From: an uncultured Porphyromonas sp.
GTDB lineage: Bacteria > Bacteroidota > Bacteroidia > Bacteroidales > Porphyromonadaceae
Assembly: GCA_946222055.1 (NCBI GenBank)
Contig: CAMIEW010000025.1
Location: 1 to 8,190, forward strand
Reading direction: 5' to 3'
Length of the DNA stretch: 8,190 bases
The position numbers and the translations under genes were made by a program. Shown here piece by piece: positions 1 through 7,220 of this stretch. Within the stretch, counting starts at the first letter, position 1, and each line of letters starts with the position of its first letter. The notes under the pieces are model-generated. The model was not told where the DNA came from and made no database searches. It saw only the letters and a list, made by a program, of their open reading frames with translations.

Positions 1-261
1 GCGCGGATCCTCTCCCACGAGCGAGAGATCGCCCTTCTGGCTGCGTATGAGCGGCCTCAGGAGGAGCGAGTCCCTGCAGTCGAGGGGGAGCGTGCAGGCG
101 AGGGGCGAAGCTTTGTGAAGCGCTTTGGTTCGGTCCGGAATGTCAATAACTGGGTGATGAACTATGGGGGATACAGCGCTGTCTCACTCTCACGGCGGCT
201 CACTCTTGAGGAGTATGAGGAGCTGAGACGTCGCGTGTCTGCGGCTCTCCTAGGGGAGTAA
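1..261 (+). CDS. 3' end of an unrecognised protein gene (5' end outside window)
   Basis: An open frame runs from the first base to a TAA at 259-261, giving 86 codons without a stop. I do not recognise the family. The visible part is charged and rich in Arg and Glu. It has a Glu/Gly-rich stretch around residues 25-37, a more ordered segment with VKRFGSVRNVNNWVMNYGGY at about 39-58, and a helix-like end (RRLTLEEYEELRRRVSAALL). No membrane segment or metal-binding cysteine motif is visible. Codon use (GC-rich third positions, GAG for Glu) matches the neighbouring genes, which supports real coding. The gene ends about 100 bp before the promoter box of the putative RNA, and no hairpin terminator lies directly after the stop. 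Confidence is good that it is coding and nil on function. Confidence 0.6.
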   Translation, partial: ARILSHEREIALLAAYERPQEERVPAVEGERAGEGRSFVKRFGSVRNVNNWVMNYGGYSAVSLSRRLTLEEYEELRRRVSAALLGE

Positions 262-361
262 GCAGGGATGACGAAGACCGCAGGAAACGCAATTTTGTTT
301 AGGATGAGACAGGAAGAGACATATAAAGACTCTGTGAGACAACTCCTCTCGGTGGGGGTGC

Positions 362-369
362 TATATTTG
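362..369 (+). promoter_or_regulatory. Bacteroidetes -7 promoter box of the putative ncRNA
   Basis: TATATTTG is an exact match to the Bacteroidetes primary-sigma -7 consensus TAnnTTTG. Transcription would be expected to begin a few bases downstream, at about 373-376, immediately before the first arm of the closing helix of the putative RNA. I see no good -33 TTTG element at the usual spacing. The box match is seen directly; its activity is inferred. Confidence 0.55.
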
Positions 370-375
370 CACCGC

Positions 376-600
376 TGAAGCTTCCGGATAAGTGAGGGGG
401 AACGTCAGTCGAGGTGAACGGGGGGGAGCACTTACCAGTCAGGCAATCAGTGCGACACCCTGACGGGGTCGCGGGATCGCTTGCTATGCCTGATCCACGG
501 GTCATCGGGGCTACGCCCCTCGACCGCGTGGCTAAGAAACGGGCACCCCTGCCGGGGTGCTTCGCTCTCACGATGAGTCGAATCACTTGTGTAAAGCTTA
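376..600 (+). ncRNA. Putative structured non-coding RNA, family unidentified
   Basis: This gene-free stretch can fold into a closed, multi-branched RNA. Two long-range helices close it: AAGCTT 378-383 with AAGCTT 594-599, and ATAAGTGA 388-395 with TCACTTGT 583-590 (one G-U pair). Inside are several hairpins. GGTGA 413-417 pairs with TTACC 432-436 around a 14-nt loop containing seven consecutive Gs. GTCAGG 438-443 pairs with CCTGAC 459-464. CCACG 495-499 pairs with CGTGG 527-531, enclosing GTC/GAC and GGGGC/GCCCC with a TAC loop. GCACCCC 543-549 pairs with GGGGTGC 554-560 around TGCC. A perfect TATATTTG box sits just upstream. I searched by eye for signatures of RNase P RNA, tmRNA, SRP RNA and the TPP and cobalamin riboswitches and found none. 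A lineage-specific 6S-like RNA is possible but unproven. The 3' end may lie near 600 or at the terminator at 647-688. Confidence 0.5.
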
Positions 601-646
601 AATGCGTCACACCTAGGTGAGTAGGCACCTCACAGCCAGAGAAAGA

Positions 647-688
647 AAAGAGGGGGCTGCACCCGGATCCGGATGCAGCCCCCTCTTT
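647..688. terminator. Bidirectional intrinsic terminator (DUF349 gene / putative ncRNA)
   Basis: A perfect 15-bp stem (AAAGAGGGGGCTGCA 647-661 with TGCAGCCCCCTCTTT 674-688) encloses a 12-nt segment that itself contains the palindrome CCGGATCCGG. On the minus strand it begins 15 nt after the DUF349 stop and runs into TTTTCTTTC, so it is a classical terminator for that gene. On the plus strand it ends CTCTTTG and could also stop the upstream RNA, though its U tract there is shorter. Confidence 0.9.
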
Positions 689-702
689 GAGTCTAGATGG
701 GA

Positions 703-2835
703 TTACTCCTCAGCCTTCTCCTCGGCTGTAGTCTCAGCAGGAGCATCAGCATTAGTCTCAGCCGGAGTCTCAGCCGGAGTCTCCTCCTCGGGCTTCTTCA
801 CCTCCTCCTTGATCTCTCCTACGCGATCCTGGTACTGAGAGATCTTCGCCTTGACCTCATCGATCTTCGCCTGCATATGCTTGACCATGGGGTTACTGGG
901 GTCGCCGGAGAAGAATCCGAAGTTGGTCTCCAGCTGCAGGAGCTCGTCCTCCAGCTTAGAGATGCCGTGCTTCACATTTTTCTGCTCGTCCTTAAGGTCG
1001 TCCTTGGAGAGCTTGGTGAGGTCCTTATCAAGATTGACCTTGGAGAACTTTGGCTCTCTCTGACGATCGTCTCGGCGGTTGCCTCCGCGACGGTCTCTAT
1101 TGCCCCCTTCACGACGGTTGCCTCCGCGGCGACCGCCCTGACCATTGAGGATGCGCATGGCACCGAAGTAGCGATTGAGTACATCGTCCTTCTCATCATT
1201 GGGCACCGGTCCGATAGAGCGCCACTCCTGCTCGAGCGCCTTCACCTCATCGGCAACGGAGGGATCATTGCGTCGGTCGAGTAGTGCCTCGAGGCGATCG
1301 ACGACGTCGTACTTGGCCTGGAGGTTTTCCTTACGGTCGGCATTGCGCTGCTTGTGCAGCTCTGCCTTGCGCTCGAAGAACTTGTCGCAGGCTGAGCGGA
1401 AGCGCTTCCAGAGACGCTGTGCCTCAGCGACCTGAGTACCGAAGCGGGAGTTCTCCGTCCACTCTCTCTGCAGAGCCTTGAGTTTCTCCGTCGTGGGTCC
1501 CCAGTCCTCGCTGTCCTTGAGTGCCTCGGCCTCGTCCACCAGCTCACGGAGACGCTCCAGCTTGGGCGTGATCTCAGCGGAGAGCTCCTTGAGGAAAGCC
1601 TTGCGCTGCATATAGAACTCGTCTCTCACCAGGTCGTACCGGCTCCTGAGCTCGATGAAGAGATCCTTAGGGACGCGGCCAATGGACATCCACTGGGTGT
1701 GGATCCTCTTCAGCTCGTTCTCATAGCGGCGCCAGCCCTGACGGCTGTCGGGCAGGGTGACGAGCATCTTCTCGAGGGTCTCTACCAGCTCCTTCTTCTT
1801 CTCATAATTGGCCTTCTCGTCCTCGTGGATCGCCTTGAAGTGATCGTCGTGCCGCTTATAGACCACCTGCTGGGCGTCCTTGAAGTCCTTCCAGAGGCTG
1901 TCCTTAAACTCCGGCGCTACGGGACCCACCTCCTTCCACTCGTCGAGGAGACCCTTCATCTTGCGGAAGGCCTTGACCGCATCCGGCTCCTCGCCGAGGG
2001 CTCTTGCTTTGCTGATGATCTCCTCCTTTTGAGCACGGTTGTCGGCGTAGTCCTGGATCCGCTCTCCCTCGCCGATCTCCTTCTCCTCATAGAATCGATC
2101 GAGGAGACCGGAGTACTCGTCCATCAGGGCGTTGCGGTCGTTGTCGGGGACACGACCGACCTCGCTCCAGGAGTGGCGAATGTTGAAGAATTCGTTGCGA
2201 AGGGTGATCGGATTCATCGTATTGGTGGGGCTGAGGAGCTCTCTCAGTCGCTCGACCAGCTGTCTCTTGGCAGCGAGATTGGCCTCCCGCTCCGACCGCT
2301 CCTGCTCGCGCTGCTCGCTACGGAGCTTCTGTGCACGGGTTTTGAGGTTGATGAAGCGCATCGCAGCCTCGTCCTCAGGTGTAGGCTCGCCGGCCTCGGT
2401 CTCGGCACCCTCCTCAGCGGCGGGCTTGGGGGTGACGCTACCCTTAGGCATCATCTGGCGCTCGAGACGGCGCATGTCACGCTGTGTCGGGACGGTACCG
2501 CCCTCGACCATAGCATTGATCGCCTCATAGAGCTCGTCGCCACTGAGCTTGGAGAGATCGGTACGGGGCTTCCGCGTAGCCTCCTCGCTCTCCTCGGACT
2601 CGTCCTCCTCATCTTGCTCATCGGGCTCATCCTCGTCGGGTGTGACGATCTTCTCCTCCGTCGGGGTCGTCTCAGTGGCAGGCTCAGCTTCGGGGACCTC
2701 AGCCTCCTCTCTCTCCGCTGTCTCTACGGTCTCGGTGGTCTGGGTCTCTCCGGTCTGCTCTGCCTCTGCTCCGGTGATGGTCTTCTGCTCCTCGTCTTGG
2801 GGAGCGGTATTCATGTCTGTGGGATTCAAGTCCAT
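703..2835 (-). CDS. DUF349 repeat protein with acidic N-terminus and Arg/Gly-rich linker
   Basis: A protein of 710 residues. Residues 1-95 are highly acidic and probably disordered. Five DUF349 repeats follow between about 210 and 590, recognisable by their Trp-containing cores: HSWSEVGRVP, DEWKEVGPVAP, TQWMSIGRVP, REWTENSRFG and QEWRSIGPVP, each followed by a helix with aromatic residues. A linker rich in Arg, Gly, Asn and Asp at about 590-620 (GGNRREGGNRDRRGGNRR) resembles RG-type nucleic-acid-binding linkers. A coiled-coil-like segment at about 625-690 and an acidic Glu/Thr/Ala/Pro tail end the protein. There is no signal peptide or membrane segment, so it is probably cytoplasmic. The function of DUF349 is not established. 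The first ATG (2835) lies four bases after an exact TATATTTG box, implying a leaderless mRNA or a true start at Met8 (2814). It follows pabC on the same strand after an 82-bp gap but seems to have its own promoter. Confidence 0.9.
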   Translation of the reverse strand: MDLNPTDMNTAPQDEEQKTITGAEAEQTGETQTTETVETAEREEAEVPEAEPATETTPTEEKIVTPDEDEPDEQDEEDESEESEEATRKPRTDLSKLSGDELYEAINAMVEGGTVPTQRDMRRLERQMMPKGSVTPKPAAEEGAETEAGEPTPEDEAAMRFINLKTRAQKLRSEQREQERSEREANLAAKRQLVERLRELLSPTNTMNPITLRNEFFNIRHSWSEVGRVPDNDRNALMDEYSGLLDRFYEEKEIGEGERIQDYADNRAQKEEIISKARALGEEPDAVKAFRKMKGLLDEWKEVGPVAPEFKDSLWKDFKDAQQVVYKRHDDHFKAIHEDEKANYEKKKELVETLEKMLVTLPDSRQGWRRYENELKRIHTQWMSIGRVPKDLFIELRSRYDLVRDEFYMQRKAFLKELSAEITPKLERLRELVDEAEALKDSEDWGPTTEKLKALQREWTENSRFGTQVAEAQRLWKRFRSACDKFFERKAELHKQRNADRKENLQAKYDVVDRLEALLDRRNDPSVADEVKALEQEWRSIGPVPNDEKDDVLNRYFGAMRILNGQGGRRGGNRREGGNRDRRGGNRRDDRQREPKFSKVNLDKDLTKLSKDDLKDEQKNVKHGISKLEDELLQLETNFGFFSGDPSNPMVKHMQAKIDEVKAKISQYQDRVGEIKEEVKKPEEETPAETPAETNADAPAETTAEEKAEE
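755..778 (-). repeat. Two tandem 12-bp units in the DUF349 gene tail
   Basis: The plus-strand unit GTCTCAGCCGGA occurs twice in tandem, followed by a partial third copy. On the coding strand it encodes the repeated ETPA of the acidic tail. Such in-frame repeats can vary in copy number by slippage without breaking the gene. Confidence 0.7.
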
Positions 2836-2839
2836 GGCT

Positions 2840-2847
2840 CAAATATA
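2840..2847 (-). promoter_or_regulatory. -7 promoter box of the DUF349 gene
   Basis: On the minus strand this reads TATATTTG, an exact TAnnTTTG match. Only four bases separate it from the ATG at 2835, so transcription would start at or beside the start codon. No strong -33 TTTG is visible. Activity is inferred. Confidence 0.5.
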
Positions 2848-2866
2848 CGTTAGATAGATTATTGCA

Positions 2867-2893
2867 GGCTGGTCGATTATACCTCGATCAGCC
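2867..2893. other. Inverted repeat between pabC and the DUF349 gene
   Basis: GGCTG 2867-2871 and TCGA 2873-2876 pair with TCGA 2884-2887 and CAGCC 2889-2893, leaving a 7-base loop and one interior non-Watson-Crick position. It lies downstream of the pabC stop and in the -33 region of the DUF349 promoter, so it could be a weak terminator for pabBC or an operator. On the minus strand no T-rich tract follows, which argues against an efficient terminator. Confidence 0.35.
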
Positions 2894-2917
2894 CCCTAAG
2901 GTACACATTTTATCAGA

Positions 2918-3565
2918 CTATGACCACCCCTCGATGATGGGACCACGTATCGCGGTGACCGGGAGGATCAGTCTTCCAAGGGGATTGAGCGCATTGATGA
3001 GCGAGATCTCGCTCCAGCGTCCCCCGAGGAGATCGTCTATCGTCACGGGAACGGCCCTGATCTCGCCCGACTCCAGGTAGGAGCGGCGGCGAGTTCCCTC
3101 CAGGAGTGGGCGGTCGGGGGTCTCCCACCGTCCCGCTCTCCGCAGACAAACATTTGTAAAGGTGGTATCGGTGACCCGATCTCCACGGATCAGCAGCGCC
3201 ACCGTCTCGTGATCGGGAAGCGAAGAGGCGATGTGATCCAGAAGCGACCGGTCGAGGTACTTACGGTCGTACCGATAGCCGTCCGGCACTCGGTAGAGCT
3301 GCAGTCTCCGGACCGTACATATGTCGTAGGTATAAGGGGTCACGGTCACCTCGTTGATCCCGGCGGAGGAGTAGACGATACGCATCTTGAGCGGAGCGGC
3401 TGCCCCATCCGGTCGAGCTGCCCGGAGGAGTGCCCTCAGTTGCTCCTCAGTCGAGAGGAAGGGCGGTACCTCGTGCAGTGTCTCTCTCACCCGGCGGAGG
3501 TGATACATTGCCAGCGGCATCCGATCGCCCTCCTCCACCCCGATGGTCTCGATGTAGTAGATCAT
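2918..3565 (-). CDS. pabC: Class IV aminotransferase-fold protein, probable 4-amino-4-deoxychorismate lyase
   Basis: A 215-residue, PLP-dependent fold-type IV protein, probably releasing pyruvate from aminodeoxychorismate to give p-aminobenzoate for folate synthesis. Family signals are the HLRR segment (22-25), the likely Schiff-base lysine K102 in RKYLDRS, the cofactor-binding segment VTDTTFTNV (131-139) and the TPDRPLLEGTRR segment (149-160) typical of bacterial members. The acidic residue before the Thr-Thr is Asp133, where many members have Glu; I believe Asp also occurs in related Bacteroidetes proteins. At 215 residues it is shorter than E. coli PabC (about 269), mostly at the N-terminus. 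Its ATG overlaps the pabB stop in an ATGA arrangement (3562-3565), showing translational coupling and supporting the pairing of the two enzymes. It ends with TAG at 2918-2920. A branched-chain or D-amino acid aminotransferase is less likely given the partner gene. Confidence 0.8.
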   Translation of the reverse strand: MIYYIETIGVEEGDRMPLAMYHLRRVRETLHEVPPFLSTEEQLRALLRAARPDGAAAPLKMRIVYSSAGINEVTVTPYTYDICTVRRLQLYRVPDGYRYDRKYLDRSLLDHIASSLPDHETVALLIRGDRVTDTTFTNVCLRRAGRWETPDRPLLEGTRRRSYLESGEIRAVPVTIDDLLGGRWSEISLINALNPLGRLILPVTAIRGPIIEGWS

Positions 3566-4542
3566 AGGGGTAAGTAGATCTTCTCTATCACCTCCTCGTA
3601 CTCACTGCGGCAGTCGCTATTGATCGTGATGCCGCCGCCGGCGTGGTAGTAGAAGTGCTCGCCATCCCTCTCGATGAAGCGGATCATCACGCCCGTATCG
3701 AGACTCTCTCCGTCGAAGAAACCGCAGATCCCTGTATAGAAGCCCCGCTCATGCTGCTCCGCTCGAGCAATCAGCTCTTGTGTAGCAGCCTTAGGGGCTC
3801 CGGTGATCGACCCCGCCGGCAGGAGTTTGCTCAGGATAGTGCCCAGCTCTCCCTGCCATCCTGCGGGCAGCTGTCCCGTCACCTCTGAGCTGACCTGCAG
3901 CAGCGCTCCGTCTCGCGTCTCCACACGATCGATATAGCGGTACCGATCCACCCGCACATGCTCCGCCACGGACGAGAGGTCGTTGCGTATCAGGTCGACG
4001 ATCGTCGCCGACTCAGCCTGCTCCTTAGGGTCAGCGAGTATCCTCTGCTCCGCATCCGGCAGCGTGGCGTCGATCGTCCCCTTCATCGGATACGAGCTGA
4101 TCACCCCGTCGGAGGAGATCCGGACAAAGATCTCTGGGGAGAAGCAGATGAAGTGCCCCGGCAGCCAGGCGCAGTACTTCGCCGGCACTCGACTCAGCAA
4201 TTCACGCGGGTCTCCGGTGAAGTCTACTGCCGTCCGGAGCGTCAGATTGGCGAGGAAAGAGTCCCCCCTCAGCTGCCCCTCACGGATCACCGCAAAGCGC
4301 TCCGCATAGCGGTCGTAGCTCTCCGGGTGAGCGGTTAGCATCAGCGGTCCCGGTGAGCCGTCGTAGGGCAGGCTCTCCAGCGGACGATTCGCCCGCCCCT
4401 CTATGGAGAGGAAGAAAGGCGTCTCGCCCGACCGGTCAATACGATCGATGTAGCAGCTATCTCCCCGATAATTAATGAGGAAGTAGAAGGGTGTACCGGA
4501 GGCGCCCAGATGATTGAAGTTATCGATGATTTCCTGAAGCAT
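3562..4542 (-). CDS. pabB: Aminodeoxychorismate synthase component I
   Basis: A 326-residue chorismate-binding enzyme that aminates chorismate to 4-amino-4-deoxychorismate, the first step of the p-aminobenzoate branch of folate synthesis. Visible motifs, numbered from the ATG at 4542, are GDSFLANLT (93-101), SPEIFVRI (135-142), PMKGT (152-156) with the lysine characteristic of PabB rather than anthranilate synthase, VDLIRNDL (182-189), PAGSITGAPK (242-251), GFYTG (267-271), AGGGIT (301-306) and SEYEE (313-317). It is compact, lacking much of the N-terminal region of longer PabB/TrpE proteins. A GTG at 4557 would add five residues but lies upstream of an exact TACATTTG -7 box, so I chose the ATG. 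The gene overlaps pabC by 4 bp. The glutaminase partner PabA is not in the window and must be encoded elsewhere, or ammonia used directly. Confidence 0.9.
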   Translation of the reverse strand: MLQEIIDNFNHLGASGTPFYFLINYRGDSCYIDRIDRSGETPFFLSIEGRANRPLESLPYDGSPGPLMLTAHPESYDRYAERFAVIREGQLRGDSFLANLTLRTAVDFTGDPRELLSRVPAKYCAWLPGHFICFSPEIFVRISSDGVISSYPMKGTIDATLPDAEQRILADPKEQAESATIVDLIRNDLSSVAEHVRVDRYRYIDRVETRDGALLQVSSEVTGQLPAGWQGELGTILSKLLPAGSITGAPKAATQELIARAEQHERGFYTGICGFFDGESLDTGVMIRFIERDGEHFYYHAGGGITINSDCRSEYEEVIEKIYLPL

Positions 4543-4545
4543 GGA

Positions 4546-4553
4546 CAAATGTA
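4546..4553 (-). promoter_or_regulatory. -7 promoter box of pabBC
   Basis: The minus strand reads TACATTTG, an exact TAnnTTTG match, with three bases between it and the ATG at 4542. If active it gives a leaderless pabB mRNA. It forms a divergent pair with the pgk box about 60 bp away. No good -33 element is evident. Confidence 0.5.
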
Positions 4554-4615
4554 CCACGACCTTTGGACAATCCTCACGATCGGATAGCCCTTCCCTTTAT
4601 TCCCCAAGAAATTAC

Positions 4616-4623
4616 TAAATTTG
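4616..4623 (+). promoter_or_regulatory. -7 promoter box of pgk
   Basis: TAAATTTG is an exact TAnnTTTG match. Transcription would start at about 4627, giving a leader of roughly 38 nt that is purine-rich and without a strong Shine-Dalgarno, as is usual in Bacteroidetes. A weak TTTA at 4596-4599 is not at ideal -33 spacing. Confidence 0.65.
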
Positions 4624-4665
4624 TAGGGTAAGAAAGAGATCAATACACTAATAAACCCTATAGCT

Positions 4666-5928
4666 ATGGCAAAGATCCAAGACTACAACTTCGGCGGTAA
4701 GCGCGTCTTCGTGCGTGTCGACTTCAATGTCCCTCTGGACGATAATCTCCAGATCACCGACGACACCCGCATCCGTGCTGCCCTCCCCACCCTCAAGAAG
4801 ATCATCGGTGACGGCGGTCGCCTCATCATCGCCTCACATCTCGGTCGCCCGAAGACCGGAGCCGACCCCAGGCTCTCCATGAAGAACATCCTTTCACACG
4901 TCTCTGAGCTGCTCGGCGTGGACGTGAAGCTCGCCCCCGACTGCGTCGGCGAGGAGACGAAGCGGATGGCGATGGAGCTCAAGGACGGCGAGGCGCTCCT
5001 CCTGGAGAACCTTCGCTTCCACGCTGAGGAGCAGGGCAAGCCGATGGGACTCCCCAAGGACGCCTCCGAGGAGGAGACCGCAGCTGCCAAGAAGGCTGTC
5101 AAGGCGAGCCAGAAGGGATTTGTCAAGGAGCTGGCAGACCTCGCCGAGGTATACGTCAATGACGCCTTCGGTACCGCTCACCGCGCCCACGCCTCCACGG
5201 CGCTGATTGCTGAGTACTTCGATGCGGATCACAAGATGTTTGGCTACCTGATGCAGAAGGAGGTGAATGCGGTCAATGAGATCCTGAATAACGCCAAGCA
5301 CCCCTTCACCGCCATCCTCGGCGGCTCCAAGGTCTCCACAAAGATCGACGTGATCATGAATCTCCTCGGCAAGGTGGACAACCTAATCCTCACGGGCGGC
5401 ATGACCTATACCTTTATGAAGTCTCGTGGCGGCAACGTCGGCAAGTCTCTCCTGGAGGAAGACAAGCTCGATGTGGCGCGTGAGATCGAGGAGACGGCAA
5501 AGAAGAATGGGGTCCGTCTCGTACTCGGCACCGACTGCGTCGCAGCCACAGACTTCGCTCCCGATGCTGACAGCAAGGTCGTACCCTGCAATGACATCCC
5601 CGATGATCGCGAGGGTCTGGACATCGGTCCCAAGACGATCGAGCTCTTCCGTGAGGTGATCCTGCAGTCTAAGACAATCCTCTGGAATGGTCCTGCGGGG
5701 GTCTTCGAGTTTGACAAGTTCGGCAAGGGCACCGAGGCGGTTGCTAAGGCGGTTGCTGAGGCGACGAAGGACGGCGCCTACTCCCTCGTCGGCGGCGGTG
5801 ACTCCGTAGCGGCGATCAATAAGTACCACCTCGCTGACCAGGTGAGCTACGTCTCCACCGGTGGTGGCGCACTCATCGAGGCGATCGAGGGCAAGACGCT
5901 TCCCGGCATCGCAGCGATCGAGAAGTAA
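4666..5928 (+). CDS. pgk: Phosphoglycerate kinase
   Basis: A complete 420-residue, cytoplasmic glycolytic enzyme transferring the acyl phosphate of 1,3-bisphosphoglycerate to ADP to give 3-phosphoglycerate and ATP (reversible in gluconeogenesis). The N-terminal substrate domain shows [11 protein letters not shown] with R17, D19 and N21, then [11 protein letters not shown] (32-42) and SHLGRP (57-62). The lysine-rich and [13 protein letters not shown] region follows near 164-176. The C-terminal nucleotide domain carries [24 protein letters not shown] (376-380) and STGGGA (397-402). The length is at the upper end of the bacterial range (about 390-420) and suits Bacteroidetes PGKs. The start ATG follows a promoter box by about 40 bp. 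It is monocistronic: divergent from pabBC and closed by a strong terminator 20 bp after its stop. Confidence 0.98.
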   Translation: MAKIQDYNFGGKRVFVRVDFNVPLDDNLQITDDTRIRAALPTLKKIIGDGGRLIIASHLGRPKTGADPRLSMKNILSHVSELLGVDVKLAPDCVGEETKRMAMELKDGEALLLENLRFHAEEQGKPMGLPKDASEEETAAAKKAVKASQKGFVKELADLAEVYVNDAFGTAHRAHASTALIAEYFDADHKMFGYLMQKEVNAVNEILNNAKHPFTAILGGSKVSTKIDVIMNLLGKVDNLILTGGMTYTFMKSRGGNVGKSLLEEDKLDVAREIEETAKKNGVRLVLGTDCVAATDFAPDADSKVVPCNDIPDDREGLDIGPKTIELFREVILQSKTILWNGPAGVFEFDKFGKGTEAVAKAVAEATKDGAYSLVGGGDSVAAINKYHLADQVSYVSTGGGALIEAIEGKTLPGIAAIEK

Positions 5929-5948
5929 GTCCACTATTAGGATAAAAG

Positions 5949-5991
5949 AAAAAGGCGGGCATCCTCCGATGTGGAGGGTGCCCGCCTTTTT
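5949..5991. terminator. Bidirectional intrinsic terminator between pgk and dnaJ
   Basis: A 19-bp stem (5949-5967 with 5973-5991, one T-G pair) closes a 5-base loop GATGT. It has a GGCGGGCA/TGCCCGCC core and is flanked by A and T tracts on both sides. It gives a T run on the plus strand after pgk, and TTTTTCTTTT on the minus strand after dnaJ, so it should stop both convergent transcripts. Confidence 0.95.
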
Positions 5992-6051
5992 TCGTTCATC
6001 GTGCAGCGAGAGCTGCTCTAACACTATAAGTCGCCCGGCGACTGGGCTTCC

Positions 6052-7215
6052 TTACAGCTCCATCCGGCTACGCTGCTTGGAGGCGTGTGCCTTGCGGTCC
6101 GCTTCCGTGGGGTGAAATGCCGACCGAGTCGCCATCTGCTCCACCAGCTTCCGGTCGTCGCCACTGAGCCGTGAGGGGATGTGGACCTGGATGGAGATCA
6201 GTTCGTCTCCTCTCCGAGGATCATCGACGGAGGGTAGTCCCTTATTGCGCAGTCGTAGGATCTCACCCGGCTGTGTCCCCGGCTTGATCGTCACCTTGAC
6301 GTCCCCCTCGAGGGTCGGCACGATCACCTTGCCACCGAGGATCGCCTCGTCGATCGGCAGGAGTAGGCTGTAGAGCAGGTCACTGCCGTGGCGCACAAAG
6401 CGCTCATCGGAGCGGACGGCAAACTCGACGATCAGGTCACCGCTCACGCCGTCATTGGGACCCGCATTACCGCCGCCTCGGACGCGCATCTGCATGCCAT
6501 CCTCGACGCCGGCGGGGACATGGATCTCCTGCACCTCTTCGCCCGACTTTACCCCCTCACCGGCGCAGTGAGAGCACTTCTTCCGGATCTCCTTGCCTGT
6601 ACCGTGGCAGGTGGGGCAGACGCTCTGAGTCTGCATCTGTCCGAAGAAGGACTCCTGAGTGCGGATCACCGTACCCGATCCCTGGCAGGTCGGGCAGGTG
6701 ACGACGTCGCTCGGACTCTCCGCTCCGGAGCCGTGGCAGTGCTCGCAGGGAACCTGCTTCTTGATCTTAAGCTTCTTCGTCGTCCCCTTGAGCACCTCGT
6801 CCAGAGTGAGGTGAACCCGTATGCGCAGGTCAGATCCGCGCATCTGACGGCTGTAGCTGCCGCCTCCTCCGCCAAAGCCTCCGAAGCCACCAAAACCGCC
6901 AAAGCCTCCGAAGAGATCGCCAAACTGGCTGAAGATGTCCTCCATCGACATGCCTCCGCCACCGAAGCCTCCCGCACCGGCGGCACCGTCCACACCGGCG
7001 TGACCAAACTGGTCATACCGCTGGCGCTTCTCCAGGTCACTCAGGACACTATACGCCTCGGCGGCCTCCTTAAACTTCTCCTCCGCACTCTTGTCGCCCG
7101 GATTGCGGTCCGGGTGGTACTTGAGGGCAGTCTTCCGGTACGCCTTCTTGATTTCATCGGCTGAGGCCTCCTTTGTAAGCCCCAGTATCTCGTAGTAGTC
7201 TCTCTTCGTCGCCAT
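6052..7215 (-). CDS. dnaJ: Chaperone protein DnaJ (Hsp40)
   Basis: A complete 387-residue type I Hsp40, which delivers unfolded clients to DnaK and stimulates its ATPase in the cytoplasm. The J domain (1-70) contains HPD at 34-36. The Gly/Phe region (about 76-119) includes [12 protein letters not shown] and a run of GGF repeats. The zinc domain has all four CxxCxGxG modules intact: CEHCHGSG (157), CPTCQGSG (174), CPTCHGTG (200) and CSHCAGEG (214). The C-terminal client-binding domains follow, with GDLIVEF and [27 protein letters not shown]. It starts 5 nt after the grpE stop, so the two are co-transcribed and probably translationally coupled. dnaK is not in the window. No CIRCE-type heat-shock operator is visible upstream of the operon. 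Confidence 0.98.
   Translation of the reverse strand: MATKRDYYEILGLTKEASADEIKKAYRKTALKYHPDRNPGDKSAEEKFKEAAEAYSVLSDLEKRQRYDQFGHAGVDGAAGAGGFGGGGMSMEDIFSQFGDLFGGFGGFGGFGGFGGGGGSYSRQMRGSDLRIRVHLTLDEVLKGTTKKLKIKKQVPCEHCHGSGAESPSDVVTCPTCQGSGTVIRTQESFFGQMQTQSVCPTCHGTGKEIRKKCSHCAGEGVKSGEEVQEIHVPAGVEDGMQMRVRGGGNAGPNDGVSGDLIVEFAVRSDERFVRHGSDLLYSLLLPIDEAILGGKVIVPTLEGDVKVTIKPGTQPGEILRLRNKGLPSVDDPRRGDELISIQVHIPSRLSGDDRKLVEQMATRSAFHPTEADRKAHASKQRSRMEL
6859..6909 (-). repeat. GGF-coding tandem repeat in dnaJ
   Basis: Residues 103-119 of DnaJ are a run of GGF triplets ending in a Gly stretch, encoded by near-identical 9-bp units. This is the flexible G/F linker of Hsp40, and its repeat number may vary between strains. 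Confidence 0.75.
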
Positions 7216-7220
7216 ATCTC

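Noticed and set aside
268..378. A 36-codon plus-strand reading frame from ATG 268 to TGA 376-378
   Set aside because: It is short, has no recognisable product, and contains the TATATTTG promoter box near its end. It is better explained as intergenic sequence.
430..464. CTTACCAGTCAGG, similar to part of the bacterial SRP RNA
   Set aside because: The essential GGAA and AGCAG internal loop sequences of SRP RNA domain IV are missing between the paired arms.
571..590. GATGAGTCGAA resembling part of a hammerhead ribozyme core
   Set aside because: The required CUGAUGA, stem II and GAAA elements are not all present with proper spacing.
299..628. Minus-strand 109-codon frame across the putative ncRNA
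   Set aside because: Its composition is rich in Pro, Arg, Ser and Gly with no family resemblance. The stretch is better explained by RNA helices, whose GC-rich arms keep frames open on both strands.
1699..2853. Long plus-strand frame (384 codons) antisense to the DUF349 gene
   Set aside because: It is a codon-bias shadow: the Leu-rich product is the expected reverse of Glu/Lys-rich coding, and the minus-strand protein has clear family motifs.
4624..4660. TAGGGT/ACCCTA inverted repeat flanking the pgk leader
   Set aside because: It is only six base pairs with a 25-base spacer, and the transcript probably starts inside the first arm, so it is likely to be chance.
5383..6024. Minus-strand frame (213 codons) antisense to pgk
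   Set aside because: It crosses the strong terminator at 5949-5991 and mirrors a certain pgk gene.
6388..7164. Plus-strand frame (258 codons) antisense to dnaJ
   Set aside because: It is a shadow of the GC-rich dnaJ coding sequence, with no promoter box and no recognisable protein.
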